A DNA stretch of 64,000 nucleotides from Halobacillus andaensis. Its GTDB lineage: Bacteria; Bacillota; Bacilli; Bacillales; Halobacillaceae. Positions 19,180-31,726 of the stretch are shown one piece after another. The notes beneath the pieces were generated by a model. It was not told the origin of the DNA and made no database searches. It saw only the letters and a program-made list of their open reading frames with translations. The position numbers and the translations under genes were made by a program. The stretch covers positions 432,451 to 496,450 of the forward strand of contig NZ_BMEL01000004.1 of NCBI RefSeq assembly GCF_014636475.1, read 5' to 3'. Position 1 is the stretch's first letter. Each line of letters starts with the position of its first letter.

Positions 19180-20208
19180 ATGAGAGCTTTAATTGATCTA
19201 CAGAAAAGATTATTCCCTGATGTTCTTGAAATCATGCAGCGTCGTTACCAATTGCTTCACTACATACAGCTCATGCAGCCAGTGGGAAGAAGAACATTAT
19301 CAGAAAACATCGAACTCGCTGAGCGAACGGTTCGTAGTGAAGTGGATTACCTTAATAAGCTGGGAGCTATAGAGATAACTTCTAGAGGAATGCATTTGAC
19401 CTATGAGGGTCAAAGTATCCTTGAGCAGCTTTCTGAGTTTATTAAAGACGTGACGGGCATAAAGGTTTTAGAAAACCGTTTAAGGGAAAAGTTAAATTTA
19501 GATTATGTCGTAGTAGTTCCAGGGGATAGCGATGAGCTGGATTGGGTAAAACATGAAATGGGAAAAGCTTGTGTGACATTTCTTCAAAGTAAATTAAAGC
19601 CGAATAACACTGTAGCGATAACGGGTGGAACTACAATGGCAGCTGTGGCGGAAAAAATGACGCCGCTTAACGATGCTGAACATTGTATGTTTGTCCCTGC
19701 AAGAGGCGGTTTAGGTGAACGCGTTGAAAATCAAGCGAACACCATTTGTGCTGAAATGGCAAAAAAAGCGAAAGGTGATTATCGTCTTTTATACGTTCCA
19801 GACCCTTTAAGTGAGAGTTCCTACCAGACTATAATTGAAGAACCTTCGATTAAAGAAATTCTCAATATGATTCGAAATGCTGACATTGTCATCCATGGTG
19901 TTGGTGATGCAGTGACAATGGCAGAACGTAGGAAAACCTCGAAAGGTGAAATGGAAAAAATTCAAGAAAATCATGCAGTAGGCGAGGCGTTTGGCTACTA
20001 TTTTAATCAACAAGGTGAAATTGTTCATAAAGTGCGAACAGTTGGATTACAGCTTGAAGATTTGAAATATGCAAAAAATATTATCGCCGTGGCTGGTGGT
20101 CACACGAAAGCTCAAGCTATTGAATCCTATTTCAAACCAGGACAGAGCAATGTGTTAATCACAGATGAAGGAGCCGCTCAAGAGCTTTTAAGGGATTCGT
20201 CCCTTTAA
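19180..20208 (+). CDS. cggR: central glycolytic genes regulator CggR
   Basis: SorC/DeoR-family repressor of 342 aa. An N-terminal winged helix-turn-helix (about residues 20-85, SENIELAERTVRSEVDYL) is followed by a sugar-binding domain with AITGGTTMAAVAEKM and VHGVGDAVTM. It represses its own operon at the direct repeat upstream. TAAAGGAG precedes the ATG. It is first gene of cggR-gapA-pgk-tpiA-gpmI-eno. Confidence 0.94.
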   Translation: MRALIDLQKRLFPDVLEIMQRRYQLLHYIQLMQPVGRRTLSENIELAERTVRSEVDYLNKLGAIEITSRGMHLTYEGQSILEQLSEFIKDVTGIKVLENRLREKLNLDYVVVVPGDSDELDWVKHEMGKACVTFLQSKLKPNNTVAITGGTTMAAVAEKMTPLNDAEHCMFVPARGGLGERVENQANTICAEMAKKAKGDYRLLYVPDPLSESSYQTIIEEPSIKEILNMIRNADIVIHGVGDAVTMAERRKTSKGEMEKIQENHAVGEAFGYYFNQQGEIVHKVRTVGLQLEDLKYAKNIIAVAGGHTKAQAIESYFKPGQSNVLITDEGAAQELLRDSSL

Positions 20209-20244
20209 GATAAATTTTTTATTAAATTCAAGGAGGAATTTTGA

Positions 20245-21252
20245 ATGACTGTAAAAGTAGGAATTAACGGTTTCGGCCGTATTGGACGTAATGTTTTCCG
20301 CGCATCTTTAAACAACGAAGAGGTAGAAGTAGTAGCTGTTAACGATTTAACAGATGCGAATATGCTGGCTCACTTGCTACAGTATGACACTGTACACGGT
20401 AAACTTGATCAAGAAGTTACTGTTAACGGGGACAACCTAGTAGTAGGCGGTAAAGAAATTAAAGTTATTTCTGAAAAAGATCCAGCGCAGCTTGGCTGGG
20501 GAGACCTTGGCGTAGAAGTTGTTATCGAATCTACTGGCCGTTTCACACAAGGTGAAGACGCTAGAAAACACCTTGAAGCAGGAGCTAAGAAAGTTGTAAT
20601 CTCTGCACCAGCTAAAGGTGAAGACTTCACAGTTGTTATGGGTGTTAACGAAAAAGATTACAACAAAGATGAGCATGATGTTATTTCAAACGCTTCTTGT
20701 ACGACAAACTGTCTAGCACCATACGCTAAAGTTCTTAATGACAAATTTGGTCTTAAGCGCGGTATGATGACTACAGTTCACTCTTACACGAACGATCAGC
20801 AAATTCTTGATCTTCCACACAAAGACTACCGTCGTGCTCGTGCGGCTGCTGAAAACATCATTCCAACGACTACAGGTGCTGCGCAGGCAGTAGCAAAAGT
20901 TCTTCCTGAATTAGAAGGCCGCCTTACTGGTATGGCAATGCGTGTGCCAACTAAAAACGTATCTATCGTTGACTTAGTAGCTGAACTTGATCAAGACGTT
21001 ACAGCTGAACAAGTAAACGAAGCTCTTAAAGCTGAAGCTGAAGGTGAACTTAAAGGAATCCTTGGATACAGCGACGAAGCTCTAGTTTCTTCTGACTATA
21101 ACGGAAGCACTTACTCTTCTGTCATCGATGGACAGTCTACTCTAACTCTTGAAAATAACATGGTTAAAGTCGTTTCTTGGTACGACAATGAGTTTGGTTA
21201 TTCTAACCGTTGTGTAGATCTAGCTGCATTCCTTAAAAAGCAAGGCCTATAA
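20245..21252 (+). CDS. gapA: glyceraldehyde-3-phosphate dehydrogenase GapA
   Basis: NAD-dependent glycolytic GAPDH, 335 aa. The dinucleotide fold begins GINGFGRIGRNVF; catalytic Cys152 is in SNASCTTNCLAPY. Strong CAAGGAGG ribosome site. It lies second in the glycolytic operon, and codon use is strongly biased, as expected for a highly expressed gene. Confidence 0.97.
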   Translation: MTVKVGINGFGRIGRNVFRASLNNEEVEVVAVNDLTDANMLAHLLQYDTVHGKLDQEVTVNGDNLVVGGKEIKVISEKDPAQLGWGDLGVEVVIESTGRFTQGEDARKHLEAGAKKVVISAPAKGEDFTVVMGVNEKDYNKDEHDVISNASCTTNCLAPYAKVLNDKFGLKRGMMTTVHSYTNDQQILDLPHKDYRRARAAAENIIPTTTGAAQAVAKVLPELEGRLTGMAMRVPTKNVSIVDLVAELDQDVTAEQVNEALKAEAEGELKGILGYSDEALVSSDYNGSTYSSVIDGQSTLTLENNMVKVVSWYDNEFGYSNRCVDLAAFLKKQGL

Positions 21253-21290
21253 TATAAACACCGTTTATTGGTCATACTAGATAAATCTTT

Positions 21291-21326
21291 GGTAAAGGAG
21301 GGGGTCTCATGTCCTCCTCCTTTACC
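21291..21326 (+). other. stable hairpin between gapA and pgk without T-run
   Basis: 14-bp stem GGTAAAGGAGGGGG/CCTCCTCCTTTACC with one mismatch and an 8-base loop. It is followed by CATGTTTAAA rather than a T tract, so it is more likely a 3' stability or processing element for the gapA mRNA than a full terminator. Confidence 0.6.
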
Positions 21327-21356
21327 CATGTTTAAATCAAATTCCTTGTTCATGCG

Positions 21357-21381
21357 TTTCCATAAACGCTGTTTGTGGAAA
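21357..21381 (+). promoter_or_regulatory. 25-bp dyad upstream of pgk
   Basis: TTTCCA-t-AAAC/GTTT-g-TGGAAA around a GCT centre, 51 bases before pgk. It may be an operator or a second mRNA hairpin. A weak CATAAT (21386-21391) follows but lacks a -35. Confidence 0.35.
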
Positions 21382-21432
21382 TGTACATAATGGATAAGGA
21401 AAGCAGTTGATTAAAAGAGGAGGTTGTCATTT

Positions 21433-22614
21433 ATGAATAAACAAACCATTCGTGATGTAGAAGTACAAGGTAAAACTGTATTTTGCCGCGTGGATTTTAA
21501 CGTTCCTATGAGTGGAGGAGAAGTCACAGATGATACTAGAATTAAAGCGGCTCTCCCTACTATTGAGTATTTAACTGGAAATGGCGCTAAAGTCATTCTT
21601 TCAAGTCACCTCGGACGACCTAAAGGTGAAGTAGTTGAGGAATTAAGACTTGACCCAGTAGCTAAGCGTTTAAGCGAGCATGTGGGTAAAACAGTTACGA
21701 AGACAGATGAGGTTTATGGTGACGAAGTAAACAAAGCCATCTCTGAAATGGAAGACGGAGACATTCTCCTTATAGAGAACGTTCGTTTCCATCCTGGTGA
21801 AGAGAAAAACGATGCAGATTTAGCTAAAGCTTTTGCTGATATGGCTGATCTCTACGTAAATGACGCCTTTGGAGCTGCTCACCGTGCACATGCATCTACA
21901 GCGGGTGTTGCAGAATATATCCCTGCTGTTGCTGGATTTCTTCTGGAGAAAGAAATCAATGTACTAGGAAAAGCCCTTTCTAATCCTGAACGTCCTTTTA
22001 CAGCGATTATTGGTGGAGCTAAGGTAAAAGATAAAATTGGCGTAATTGACAATTTGATTGATAAAGTAGATCACTTAATTATCGGTGGAGGACTGGCTTA
22101 TACATTTGTTAAGGCTCAAGGTCTTGAGATCGGTAAGTCCTTACTAGAAGAGGACAAGATTGATTTAGCTAAAGAATATATGAAAAAAGCAGAAGAAAAA
22201 GGTGTCGACTTTGTCATGCCTGAAGACGTAATCGTAGCAGATGATTTTTCTGACTCAGCGAATACGAAAGAAGTAGCCATTGACAGTATTCCGGCCGAAT
22301 GGGAAGCCCTGGATATTGGTCCGAAAACGCGTGAAAAGTACGCGAAGATCATTAATGATTCCAAGCTAGTGATCTGGAACGGCCCAATGGGAGTGTTCGA
22401 GTTAGAAACATTTGCTAACGGAACGAAGGACGTAGCTCAAGCACTTTCTGAAACGCAAGGTTATACTGTAATTGGAGGCGGAGACTCAGCTGCTGCTGTA
22501 GAGAAATTTGGCTATGCAGATGCTATGGATCACGTATCCACAGGGGGCGGAGCTTCGCTAGAGTTCATGGAAGGAAAAGAACTTCCAGGCTTGGCGTTAC
22601 TCAACGATAAATAA
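21433..22614 (+). CDS. pgk: phosphoglycerate kinase Pgk
   Basis: Transfers phosphate from 1,3-bisphosphoglycerate to ADP. 393 aa. Substrate-binding CRVDFNVP and SSHLGRPKG are near the N-terminus, and the nucleotide-domain loop [16 protein letters not shown] and [10 protein letters not shown] near the C-terminus. ATG 21433 is chosen because AGAGGAGG is 9 bases away; TTG 21424 abuts it. Confidence 0.96.
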   Translation: MNKQTIRDVEVQGKTVFCRVDFNVPMSGGEVTDDTRIKAALPTIEYLTGNGAKVILSSHLGRPKGEVVEELRLDPVAKRLSEHVGKTVTKTDEVYGDEVNKAISEMEDGDILLIENVRFHPGEEKNDADLAKAFADMADLYVNDAFGAAHRAHASTAGVAEYIPAVAGFLLEKEINVLGKALSNPERPFTAIIGGAKVKDKIGVIDNLIDKVDHLIIGGGLAYTFVKAQGLEIGKSLLEEDKIDLAKEYMKKAEEKGVDFVMPEDVIVADDFSDSANTKEVAIDSIPAEWEALDIGPKTREKYAKIINDSKLVIWNGPMGVFELETFANGTKDVAQALSETQGYTVIGGGDSAAAVEKFGYADAMDHVSTGGGASLEFMEGKELPGLALLNDK

Positions 22615-22634
22615 TAAGGAGAGGTGATGAAATC

Positions 22635-23388
22635 ATGCGTAAACAAGTTATTGCAGGAAACTGGAAAATGAACAAAACGCACACAGAAGCGGAAGATTTT
22701 ATTCAAACGGCAAAAAACGAGGTTCCATCTTCCGATCAGGTTGAATCTGTAGTTTGTGCTCCATTTCCTTTCTTACAAAAGCTAGTTGAAGAAACAAAAG
22801 GAACTTCTCTTGAAATCGGTGCTCAAAACATGCACTTCGAAGAAAGTGGAGCTTTTACTGGAGAAGTGAGTCCAGTGATGCTGAATGAACTAGGTGTTAA
22901 GTATGTTGTACTAGGACACTCTGAGCGTCGTGAAATCTTCAAAGAAACAGATGAAGAAGTAAACAAAAAAGTTCATGCTGCTTTCAAGCATGATTTAACT
23001 CCTATTGTTTGTGTTGGTGAATCTTTAGCACAGCGTGAAGCAAATCAAACGATGGATCATGTAGAAAATCAAGTAAAACAAGCTTTTGAAGGTTTAACAG
23101 ATGAACAAGCTTCTAAAGTAATCGTTGCTTACGAACCTATTTGGGCTATTGGCACAGGACGTACAGCAACGTCTGAGCAAGCTAATGAAGTGTGCACGCA
23201 CATCCGCCGTGTGCTCATCGATTTCTATGGTTCTGAAGTAGCAGATGAAGTACGTATTCAGTATGGCGGTAGTGTTAAACCAGCTAACGTCGATGAACTT
23301 CTTTCACAATCTGATATTGATGGAGCGTTAGTAGGCGGAGCGAGCCTTGAAGCTGATTCTTTCTTAAAATTAGTGGAGGCAGGTAAGC

Positions 23389-23396
<8 letters not shown>
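22635..23396 (+). CDS. tpiA: triosephosphate isomerase TpiA
   Basis: TIM-barrel enzyme, 253 aa. Catalytic Lys11 (GNWKMNK), His95 (LGHSERR) and Glu near 167 ([12 protein letters not shown]) are all present. It is 20 bases after pgk and overlaps gpmI by 8 bases (ATGAGTAA). Confidence 0.97.
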
Positions 23397-26225
<2,829 letters not shown>

Positions 26226-26236
26226 TCACGATTTTA

Positions 26237-26272
26237 AGTCTCTCTCGTACATTCGAGGGAGGCTTTTTTTTG
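26237..26272 (+). terminator. terminator of the glycolytic operon
   Basis: Stem GTCTCTCTCG/CGAGGGAGGC with G-U pairs, TACAT loop and a T8 run, 12 bases after eno. Confidence 0.85.
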
Positions 26273-26320
26273 TGTTTTCATGTATGATGAGAAGTAGAAG
26301 ACTTGTAGGAGAATGACAAC

Positions 26321-26905
26321 ATGAAGAAAGTGATACAACTTATTTTAGTGAGTATTGTTATTTATATAGGGTATACAGGATACTCCATTTGGACTTATGG
26401 AGAAGATAACTTAGATGCTGAAGCAGACGCGGCTATTGTATTAGGAGCTGCTCAGTGGAATGGCTCGCCTAGTCCAGTATTTGAGGGGCGGCTAAAACAA
26501 GGTATTGAGCTTTATAAAAAAGAACAGGTGGAGTATTTGATTGTCACTGGAGGAGCTGGAAATGGTTCAAGTACTTCTGAAGGGGAAGTAGGCAAAAACT
26601 ATGCAGTTGAACAAGGTGTTCCTGAGGAAGACATCATCGTAGAAGACAAGTCCCTAGTGACTGAAGAAAATTTAAAAAATACGGAAGTCATCATACAAAA
26701 ACAAAACATCCATTCTGTAATATTAGTTAGCGACACTTATCATTTAAAAAGAGCGGTAGGTTTAGCTGAAGACATAGGTATGGTGGTAGAAGGTGTGGCC
26801 ACTAGGTATTCGGCTTACCAATCTTTAGAAACAAAACTTCCTTTTTTCTTTGAAGAATGGATGTATTATGTAGCTCACCAATTTATTCAACTTTTCAATG
26901 ATTAA
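26321..26905 (+). CDS. YdcF/DUF218 family membrane-anchored protein
   Basis: 194 aa. One N-terminal transmembrane segment (about residues 4-24), then the DUF218 (SanA/ElyC/YdcF) domain: AAIVLGAAQWNGSPSPVFEGRL, VTGGAGNGSSTSEG and VLVSDTYHLKRAV. Related proteins act in envelope or vancomycin-type phenotypes, but the reaction is unsettled. GTAGGAGA precedes the ATG. Only 14 bases separate it from the nitroreductase start, so they form an operon. Confidence 0.85.
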   Translation: MKKVIQLILVSIVIYIGYTGYSIWTYGEDNLDAEADAAIVLGAAQWNGSPSPVFEGRLKQGIELYKKEQVEYLIVTGGAGNGSSTSEGEVGKNYAVEQGVPEEDIIVEDKSLVTEENLKNTEVIIQKQNIHSVILVSDTYHLKRAVGLAEDIGMVVEGVATRYSAYQSLETKLPFFFEEWMYYVAHQFIQLFND

Positions 26906-26919
26906 TAGAGGTGTCTTAT

Positions 26920-27510
26920 TTGGAGCTTTATGAAGCAATAACAGCCAGAAGGTCAATTCACGATTTTCAACCAAGTATCATAGCAGAGGAAGAATTAAAA
27001 GAGATTTTTCAATTAGCGAGCTGGGCACCGAACCATCGAATGAAACAGCCATGGATGGTGAAAATGTTTCAACAAGAAGGTGCGATTGACTTTGCTGAAC
27101 AAGTTATTAATAGTTATAAAAGAAGCGGTTTTACCGAAGGTTATTCTAAAGAGAAAGCTTTTAAAATGATGGAGGGGATCAAAAATTTTCTAGTGGAGAT
27201 TCCTCATCATGCCCTGATATATATGGAGAGGGATCAAGATGTTCACAGATATGAAGAAGACTTTGCTGCGGTATGTGCATATATTCAAAATGTTCAATTA
27301 GCAGCTTGGGGAAAAGGGATTGGAGTTTTATGGACATCTAGTCCTTATATCCATGATGAGACGTTTATGGACAGTATAGGACTGGATAAGAAGAAGCATA
27401 AAATAATAGGCGTATTACAGATGGGGTATCCTTCTGCAATACCTAGAGCTAAAACTAGAAACCCCGTACCGGTTGAAATTCAAAAAGATCATTTTATGAA
27501 AAGAAGCTGA
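26920..27510 (+). CDS. nitroreductase family protein
   Basis: 196-aa FMN-dependent nitroreductase-family oxidoreductase. The N-terminal FMN motif ITARRSIHDF is followed by ELASWAPNH-type segment LASWAPNHRMKQPW, and KGIGVLWTSSPYIHD near residue 135. TTG 26920 is the preferred start: AGAGGTG (26907-26913) is 6 bases away, whereas the in-frame GTG 26911 is part of that ribosome site. Substrate unknown. Confidence 0.85.
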   Translation: MELYEAITARRSIHDFQPSIIAEEELKEIFQLASWAPNHRMKQPWMVKMFQQEGAIDFAEQVINSYKRSGFTEGYSKEKAFKMMEGIKNFLVEIPHHALIYMERDQDVHRYEEDFAAVCAYIQNVQLAAWGKGIGVLWTSSPYIHDETFMDSIGLDKKKHKIIGVLQMGYPSAIPRAKTRNPVPVEIQKDHFMKRS

Positions 27511-27538
27511 GCCCTTTAATGGTGTTCAGCTTCTTTTG
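27501..27538 (+). terminator. convergent terminator between nitroreductase and small membrane gene
   Basis: Perfect 10-bp stem AAGAAGCTGA/TCAGCTTCTT, tail TTTTGATTTG. The nitroreductase stop is within the left arm; the reverse-strand gene stops inside the loop. Confidence 0.8.
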
Positions 27539-27686
27539 ATTTGTTTTCTTCATTTTTATTTGCATCGTCAGGGTGGGGATCAATAGTATGTTTGTAATCA
27601 TAACCTTTTGATATGGCTGCCCAAAAAGCGCCCGCTATTCCTAGTACAATAGCGATACATACAATCATTACAATGGTGAAAGTCAT
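27516..27686 (-). CDS. small single-pass membrane protein, 56 aa (YtzI-like)
   Basis: Short reverse-strand gene. The N-terminal 25 residues form a transmembrane helix (start MTFTIVMIVCIAIVLGIAGA), followed by the conserved-looking ISKGYDYKHTIDPHPD and a charged, Asn/Glu/Lys-rich tail. AAGGAA lies 6 bases before the ATG. The GYxYKHTxDP segment resembles small Bacillus proteins annotated YtzI; that link is from memory and the function is unknown. Confidence 0.7.
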   Translation of the reverse strand: MTFTIVMIVCIAIVLGIAGAFWAAISKGYDYKHTIDPHPDDANKNEENKSKEAEHH

Positions 27687-27714
27687 GCCATTCCTTCTTT
27701 CTCGGATGATTTTA

Positions 27715-27747
27715 AAAGAGAAGGAGGGAATGTCCCTCCTTCTCTTT
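27715..27747 (-). terminator. terminator of the fru-pts operon
   Basis: Perfect 15-bp stem AAAGAGAAGGAGGGA/TCCCTCCTTCTCTTT with a 3-base loop, 35 bases after the ptsI stop on the reverse strand, then TTTAAAA. Confidence 0.8.
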
Positions 27748-27782
27748 ATATCGTTAGTGTATCACCTTACGCTAACTTTTAT

Positions 27783-29501
27783 TTAAGACTGGTTTGTTTT
27801 CTCTTTTACAAATTGAACCACTTCTTCTGATGTACCCATGGAAAGGATTTCATCTTTAAAAGAAGCCAGTTCTTTCTTAGAAAGATCTTTAATCTGTGTA
27901 CGAGCCGGTAGGATAGATGTCGCACTCATACTAAACTCATCTAAGCCGAGACCTAACAAAATAGGAATTGCAATTTCGTCTCCTGCCATTTCTCCACACA
28001 TTCCAGCCCACTTACCTTCTGCATGAGCTGCTTCAATGACGTTGTTAACTAAGTTAAGAATCGCTGGGTTATATGGCTGGTACAAATAAGAAACTTGTTC
28101 GTTCATACGGTCAGCTGCCATCGTATATTGAATAAGGTCATTTGTACCGATACTAAAGAAGTCAACTTCTTTAGCAAATTGACGAGCAATAACGGCAGTA
28201 GCCGGAATTTCAACCATCATTCCTATTTCAAAGGATTCAGCTACGTCTTGTCCTTCCTCAATAAGCTTCTGCTTCTCTTCTTCAAGAATAGCTTTAGCTT
28301 CACGGAATTCTTCTAACGTGGCAATCATTGGGAACATGATTTTTAAGTTGCCATGCACACTTGCACGGAGAAGAGCTCGAAGCTGAACACGGAAAATATC
28401 ATCACGTTCAAGGCATAAACGAATGGCTCGATAGCCTAAGAACGGGTTCATCTCTTTTGGCAAGTCTAAGTAATCTAATTCCTTGTCTCCGCCAATGTCT
28501 AAAGTACGTACGACCACAGGCTTGTCTCCCATTTGCTTTAAAACAGAAGAATAAGCGTCGTACTGTTCTTCTTCGGTTGGGAGCTGATTTTTACCCATAT
28601 AAAGGAACTCTGTACGATAAAGTCCTACGCCTTCGCCTCCATTGTTTAATACACCTTCAACATCTTCAGGAGTACCAATGTTGGCAGCAAGTTCCACGTG
28701 TTCGCCTTCAGATGTCACTGTAGCTTCATCTTTCAGCTTAGCCCACTCTTGTTTTTTCTTTTCAAATTCTTGTTGTTTCTGTTCATACTTTGTAATTTCA
28801 TCGGAAGAAGGGTTAATGATGACGTCACCATCGATTCCGTCTACGATAATCATGACATCTTTATCTGCTTGACTTGTCACTTCTTTTGTACCAACAACAG
28901 CTGGAATTTCTAAGGAGCGAGCCATAATAGCAGAGTGGGAGGTACGTCCACCGATGTCGGTCGTAAATCCTTTAACATACTGCTTGTTAAGTTGTGCAGT
29001 ATCAGAAGGAGTTAAATCGTCTGCCACGATAACGACTTCCTCGTTGATGAGAGCAGGATCTGGGAAAGTAACATTAAGCAAGTGAGCCATTACGCGTTTC
29101 GTTACATCCTGAATATCAGCCGCACGCTCACGCATGTACTCATTGTCCATCCCTTTAAACATATCGATAAACATATTTGCAGTCTCGTCTAACGCAGCCT
29201 CTGCGTTTACGTTATCTGTTTTTATTTTGTCTTCAATTGGTTTAATAAGCTCTGGATCACTTAAGACGAGTAAGTGAGCAGAGAAAATTTCTGCGTGCTC
29301 ATCACCTAAAGAGGCCTTTGTATGCTCTTTGATTTTTTCTAATTCTTGTTTAGAAATTTCAAGAGCATCATGCAATCTTTTAACTTCTTGTTCCGGCTGT
29401 TCTACGTCTGTCTTGCTGTAAGAAAGGTCTGGCGCTTCCAGACGATAGACTTTTGCAATCGCAATACCGCTGGAAGCTGCAATCCCTTGAAGTTGTGTCA
29501 T
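27783..29501 (-). CDS. ptsI: phosphoenolpyruvate-protein phosphotransferase (PTS enzyme I)
   Basis: First enzyme of the PTS: takes phosphate from PEP and passes it to HPr. 572 aa. Phosphorylated His189 lies in [12 protein letters not shown]; the PEP-binding barrel shows [29 protein letters not shown] and the C-terminal active Cys in [10 protein letters not shown]. It follows ptsH by 4 bases and is the last gene of the fru-pts operon. Confidence 0.97.
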   Translation of the reverse strand: MTQLQGIAASSGIAIAKVYRLEAPDLSYSKTDVEQPEQEVKRLHDALEISKQELEKIKEHTKASLGDEHAEIFSAHLLVLSDPELIKPIEDKIKTDNVNAEAALDETANMFIDMFKGMDNEYMRERAADIQDVTKRVMAHLLNVTFPDPALINEEVVIVADDLTPSDTAQLNKQYVKGFTTDIGGRTSHSAIMARSLEIPAVVGTKEVTSQADKDVMIIVDGIDGDVIINPSSDEITKYEQKQQEFEKKKQEWAKLKDEATVTSEGEHVELAANIGTPEDVEGVLNNGGEGVGLYRTEFLYMGKNQLPTEEEQYDAYSSVLKQMGDKPVVVRTLDIGGDKELDYLDLPKEMNPFLGYRAIRLCLERDDIFRVQLRALLRASVHGNLKIMFPMIATLEEFREAKAILEEEKQKLIEEGQDVAESFEIGMMVEIPATAVIARQFAKEVDFFSIGTNDLIQYTMAADRMNEQVSYLYQPYNPAILNLVNNVIEAAHAEGKWAGMCGEMAGDEIAIPILLGLGLDEFSMSATSILPARTQIKDLSKKELASFKDEILSMGTSEEVVQFVKEKTNQS

Positions 29502-29505
29502 GCTG

Positions 29506-29772
29506 TTATTCCCCCAACCCTTCGTTCTTTAAAGTTGTAGCAAGATGATCTAGAGCTTCTTGTTCGTCGCTTCCTTCAGCTGTGATTTTAACTTCAGCTC
29601 CTGAAGGAATTCCAAGACTCATAATCCCCATAATGGATTTTAAGTTTACGGCCTTCTCTTTGTAATGAAGGTTAATATCTGACTCATACTTTCCTGCGTT
29701 TTGTACAAGTACAGTTGCTGGACGAGCGTGTACGCCGTCTGATGAAGTAATATTGAATGTTTTTTCTACCAT
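29506..29772 (-). CDS. ptsH: phosphocarrier protein HPr
   Basis: 88-aa HPr with both regulatory sites: His15 ([12 protein letters not shown]), phosphorylated by enzyme I, and Ser46 ([12 protein letters not shown]), phosphorylated by HPrK/P for CcpA-mediated repression. GAGGAGG ribosome site. It lies 55 bases downstream of fruA with no terminator between. Confidence 0.97.
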   Translation of the reverse strand: MVEKTFNITSSDGVHARPATVLVQNAGKYESDINLHYKEKAVNLKSIMGIMSLGIPSGAEVKITAEGSDEQEALDHLATTLKNEGLGE

Positions 29773-29827
29773 TTTAATTCCTCCTCAAAATAAGTCTCTT
29801 ATAAAAGATTACCCTAACTCTATTATT

Positions 29828-31726
29828 TTAAGCTTTTCTTAGGTCTTTTTTCAAGGTTCCTACAATAATTGCTGCAACGACCGAACCAATTAAGATGGCT
29901 AAAATATATAGAGCGGCTTGAACGAATCCACCTTCAACAAGTCCGATGACAACAATACCGCCGTGAGGAGCAGTTAATCCAATGCTGAATAACATCGTAA
30001 GAGCCCCTGTTAATGCTGAACCAATCACCATAGAAGGAATAACTCTCGCAGGGTCAGCGGCAGCGAAAGGAATGGCTCCTTCAGTGATAAAGAATGCACC
30101 GAGCGCATATGCTGTTTTTCCTGACTCACGTTCTTGTTTCGTAAATTTATTTTTGAAAACTGTAGAAGCAAAAGCCATAGCTAAAGGTGGTACCATACCG
30201 CCAGCCATAGCAGCAGCAATAATGGAATAGTTTCCTGCATCAAGTGTCGCTAGACCGAACGTATAAGCAGCTTTGTTAATAGGGCCGCCCATATCAACAG
30301 CCATCATTCCTCCGATTATGATGCCGAGAAGGGCAACGTTAGCCCCGCTTAAACCTTCTAACCAGCTCAATAGTCCTGTGTAAATGCTCGTCAATGGCGG
30401 GTTAATGAGCAGCATAATCATTCCGGTACTGAAAATGGCCAGTACTGGATAAAACAATACGGTTTTTAAACCATCTAGAACGGCAGGTAATCCTTCTAAT
30501 GCTTTCTTGATAGCTAACGTCAAATAACCTGCTAAGAAACCTGCAATTAAACCTCCTAGAAACCCTGATCCGCCATCAGCACCTTCAACGCCCGATGTGG
30601 TTGCGATTAAACCGCCTACCATACCAGGTGCAAATCCAGGACGATCCGCGATACTTGAAGCTATGAAACCAGCTAAAACTGGGACAAGTAAGAAGAAGGC
30701 GTTACCTCCGCCAATGATGCTTAACATTTCCGCAAAGCGATTATACTGATCACTATCAGGGTCAGCGGCATTTATTCCAAAGAAGAAGGAGAAAGCAATT
30801 AGAATTCCTCCACCTACAACGAATGGGAGCATGTTGGATACACCATTCATTAAGTGTTTGTAAATACCAGTTCGCTGTTTCCCTTCTCCAGACGATTCAG
30901 AGCGGCCACCTTCGTGATGATAAATTGGCGCATCCTGATTCATGGCTTTTGTAATTAATTCTTTAGGTTCATGAATGGCTTTAGCCACGGGAACTTCAAT
31001 TACAGGTTTCCCATCAAAATCACTCATATCAACGTGAGTATCAGCAGCCACAATAATAGCACTGGCTTCCTTAATATCTTCAGGTTTTAGCTTATTTTTC
31101 ACGCCGCTGGAACCATTGGTTTGAACTTTGATGTCTACGCCCATTTCTTTTGCCGTTTCTTTTAATTTGTCAGCGGCCATATACGTATGGGCAATCCCTG
31201 TTGGGCAGGCTGTTACTGCAAGCACTTTTCCAGCTGAGTTCGTTGATTCTTCCGCTTCCTCATCATTTTCTTCCGCTTCCTTAGCATTAATCGCTTCAAT
31301 GACGTCATCTTCGGTTTTGGCTGTTTCCAGCTTCTCGCGGAAGTTCTTATCCATTAGAAATGAAGACAGGCTTGACAGCGTCTCTAAGTGCGCTTGATTG
31401 GCACCTTCTGATGCAGCAATCATAAAAAATAAATTTGTCGGCTGGCCATCCAGTGATTCATAATCTAAACCTTCTTTAGAACGGCCAAACGCAATTGCCG
31501 GCTCTTTAACTGCAGCAGTTTTTGCGTGAGGAATAGCAATTCCTTCTCCAATACCGGTCGTACTTTGCTGTTCACGTTCTTCAATTGCCTTTTTATAACC
31601 ATCGCGGTCATTTAATTTACCTGCTTGATCAAGCTTTCCAATTAATTCATCAATTGCTTCCGGCTTTGATGAAGCCGTCATATTTAACAAAATTGTATCT
31701 TTCGTTAACAAATCTGTGATTTTCAT
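29828..31726 (-). CDS. fruA: PTS fructose transporter EIIABC (FruA)
   Basis: Membrane permease that imports fructose as fructose-1-phosphate. Domains in order: EIIA (about 1-145, His67 in AIPHAKT), an acidic linker (about 150-165), EIIB (about 168-265, Cys174 in TACPTGIAHTYMAA), and EIIC (about 290-630) with roughly eight or more hydrophobic segments. 632 aa. Its ATG overlaps the fruK stop by one base. Confidence 0.95.
   Translation of the reverse strand: MKITDLLTKDTILLNMTASSKPEAIDELIGKLDQAGKLNDRDGYKKAIEEREQQSTTGIGEGIAIPHAKTAAVKEPAIAFGRSKEGLDYESLDGQPTNLFFMIAASEGANQAHLETLSSLSSFLMDKNFREKLETAKTEDDVIEAINAKEAEENDEEAEESTNSAGKVLAVTACPTGIAHTYMAADKLKETAKEMGVDIKVQTNGSSGVKNKLKPEDIKEASAIIVAADTHVDMSDFDGKPVIEVPVAKAIHEPKELITKAMNQDAPIYHHEGGRSESSGEGKQRTGIYKHLMNGVSNMLPFVVGGGILIAFSFFFGINAADPDSDQYNRFAEMLSIIGGGNAFFLLVPVLAGFIASSIADRPGFAPGMVGGLIATTSGVEGADGGSGFLGGLIAGFLAGYLTLAIKKALEGLPAVLDGLKTVLFYPVLAIFSTGMIMLLINPPLTSIYTGLLSWLEGLSGANVALLGIIIGGMMAVDMGGPINKAAYTFGLATLDAGNYSIIAAAMAGGMVPPLAMAFASTVFKNKFTKQERESGKTAYALGAFFITEGAIPFAAADPARVIPSMVIGSALTGALTMLFSIGLTAPHGGIVVIGLVEGGFVQAALYILAILIGSVVAAIIVGTLKKDLRKA

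Noticed and set aside
28361..28723. 120-aa forward open frame opposite ptsI
   Set aside because: Mirror of the ptsI coding frame; no ribosome site or homology.
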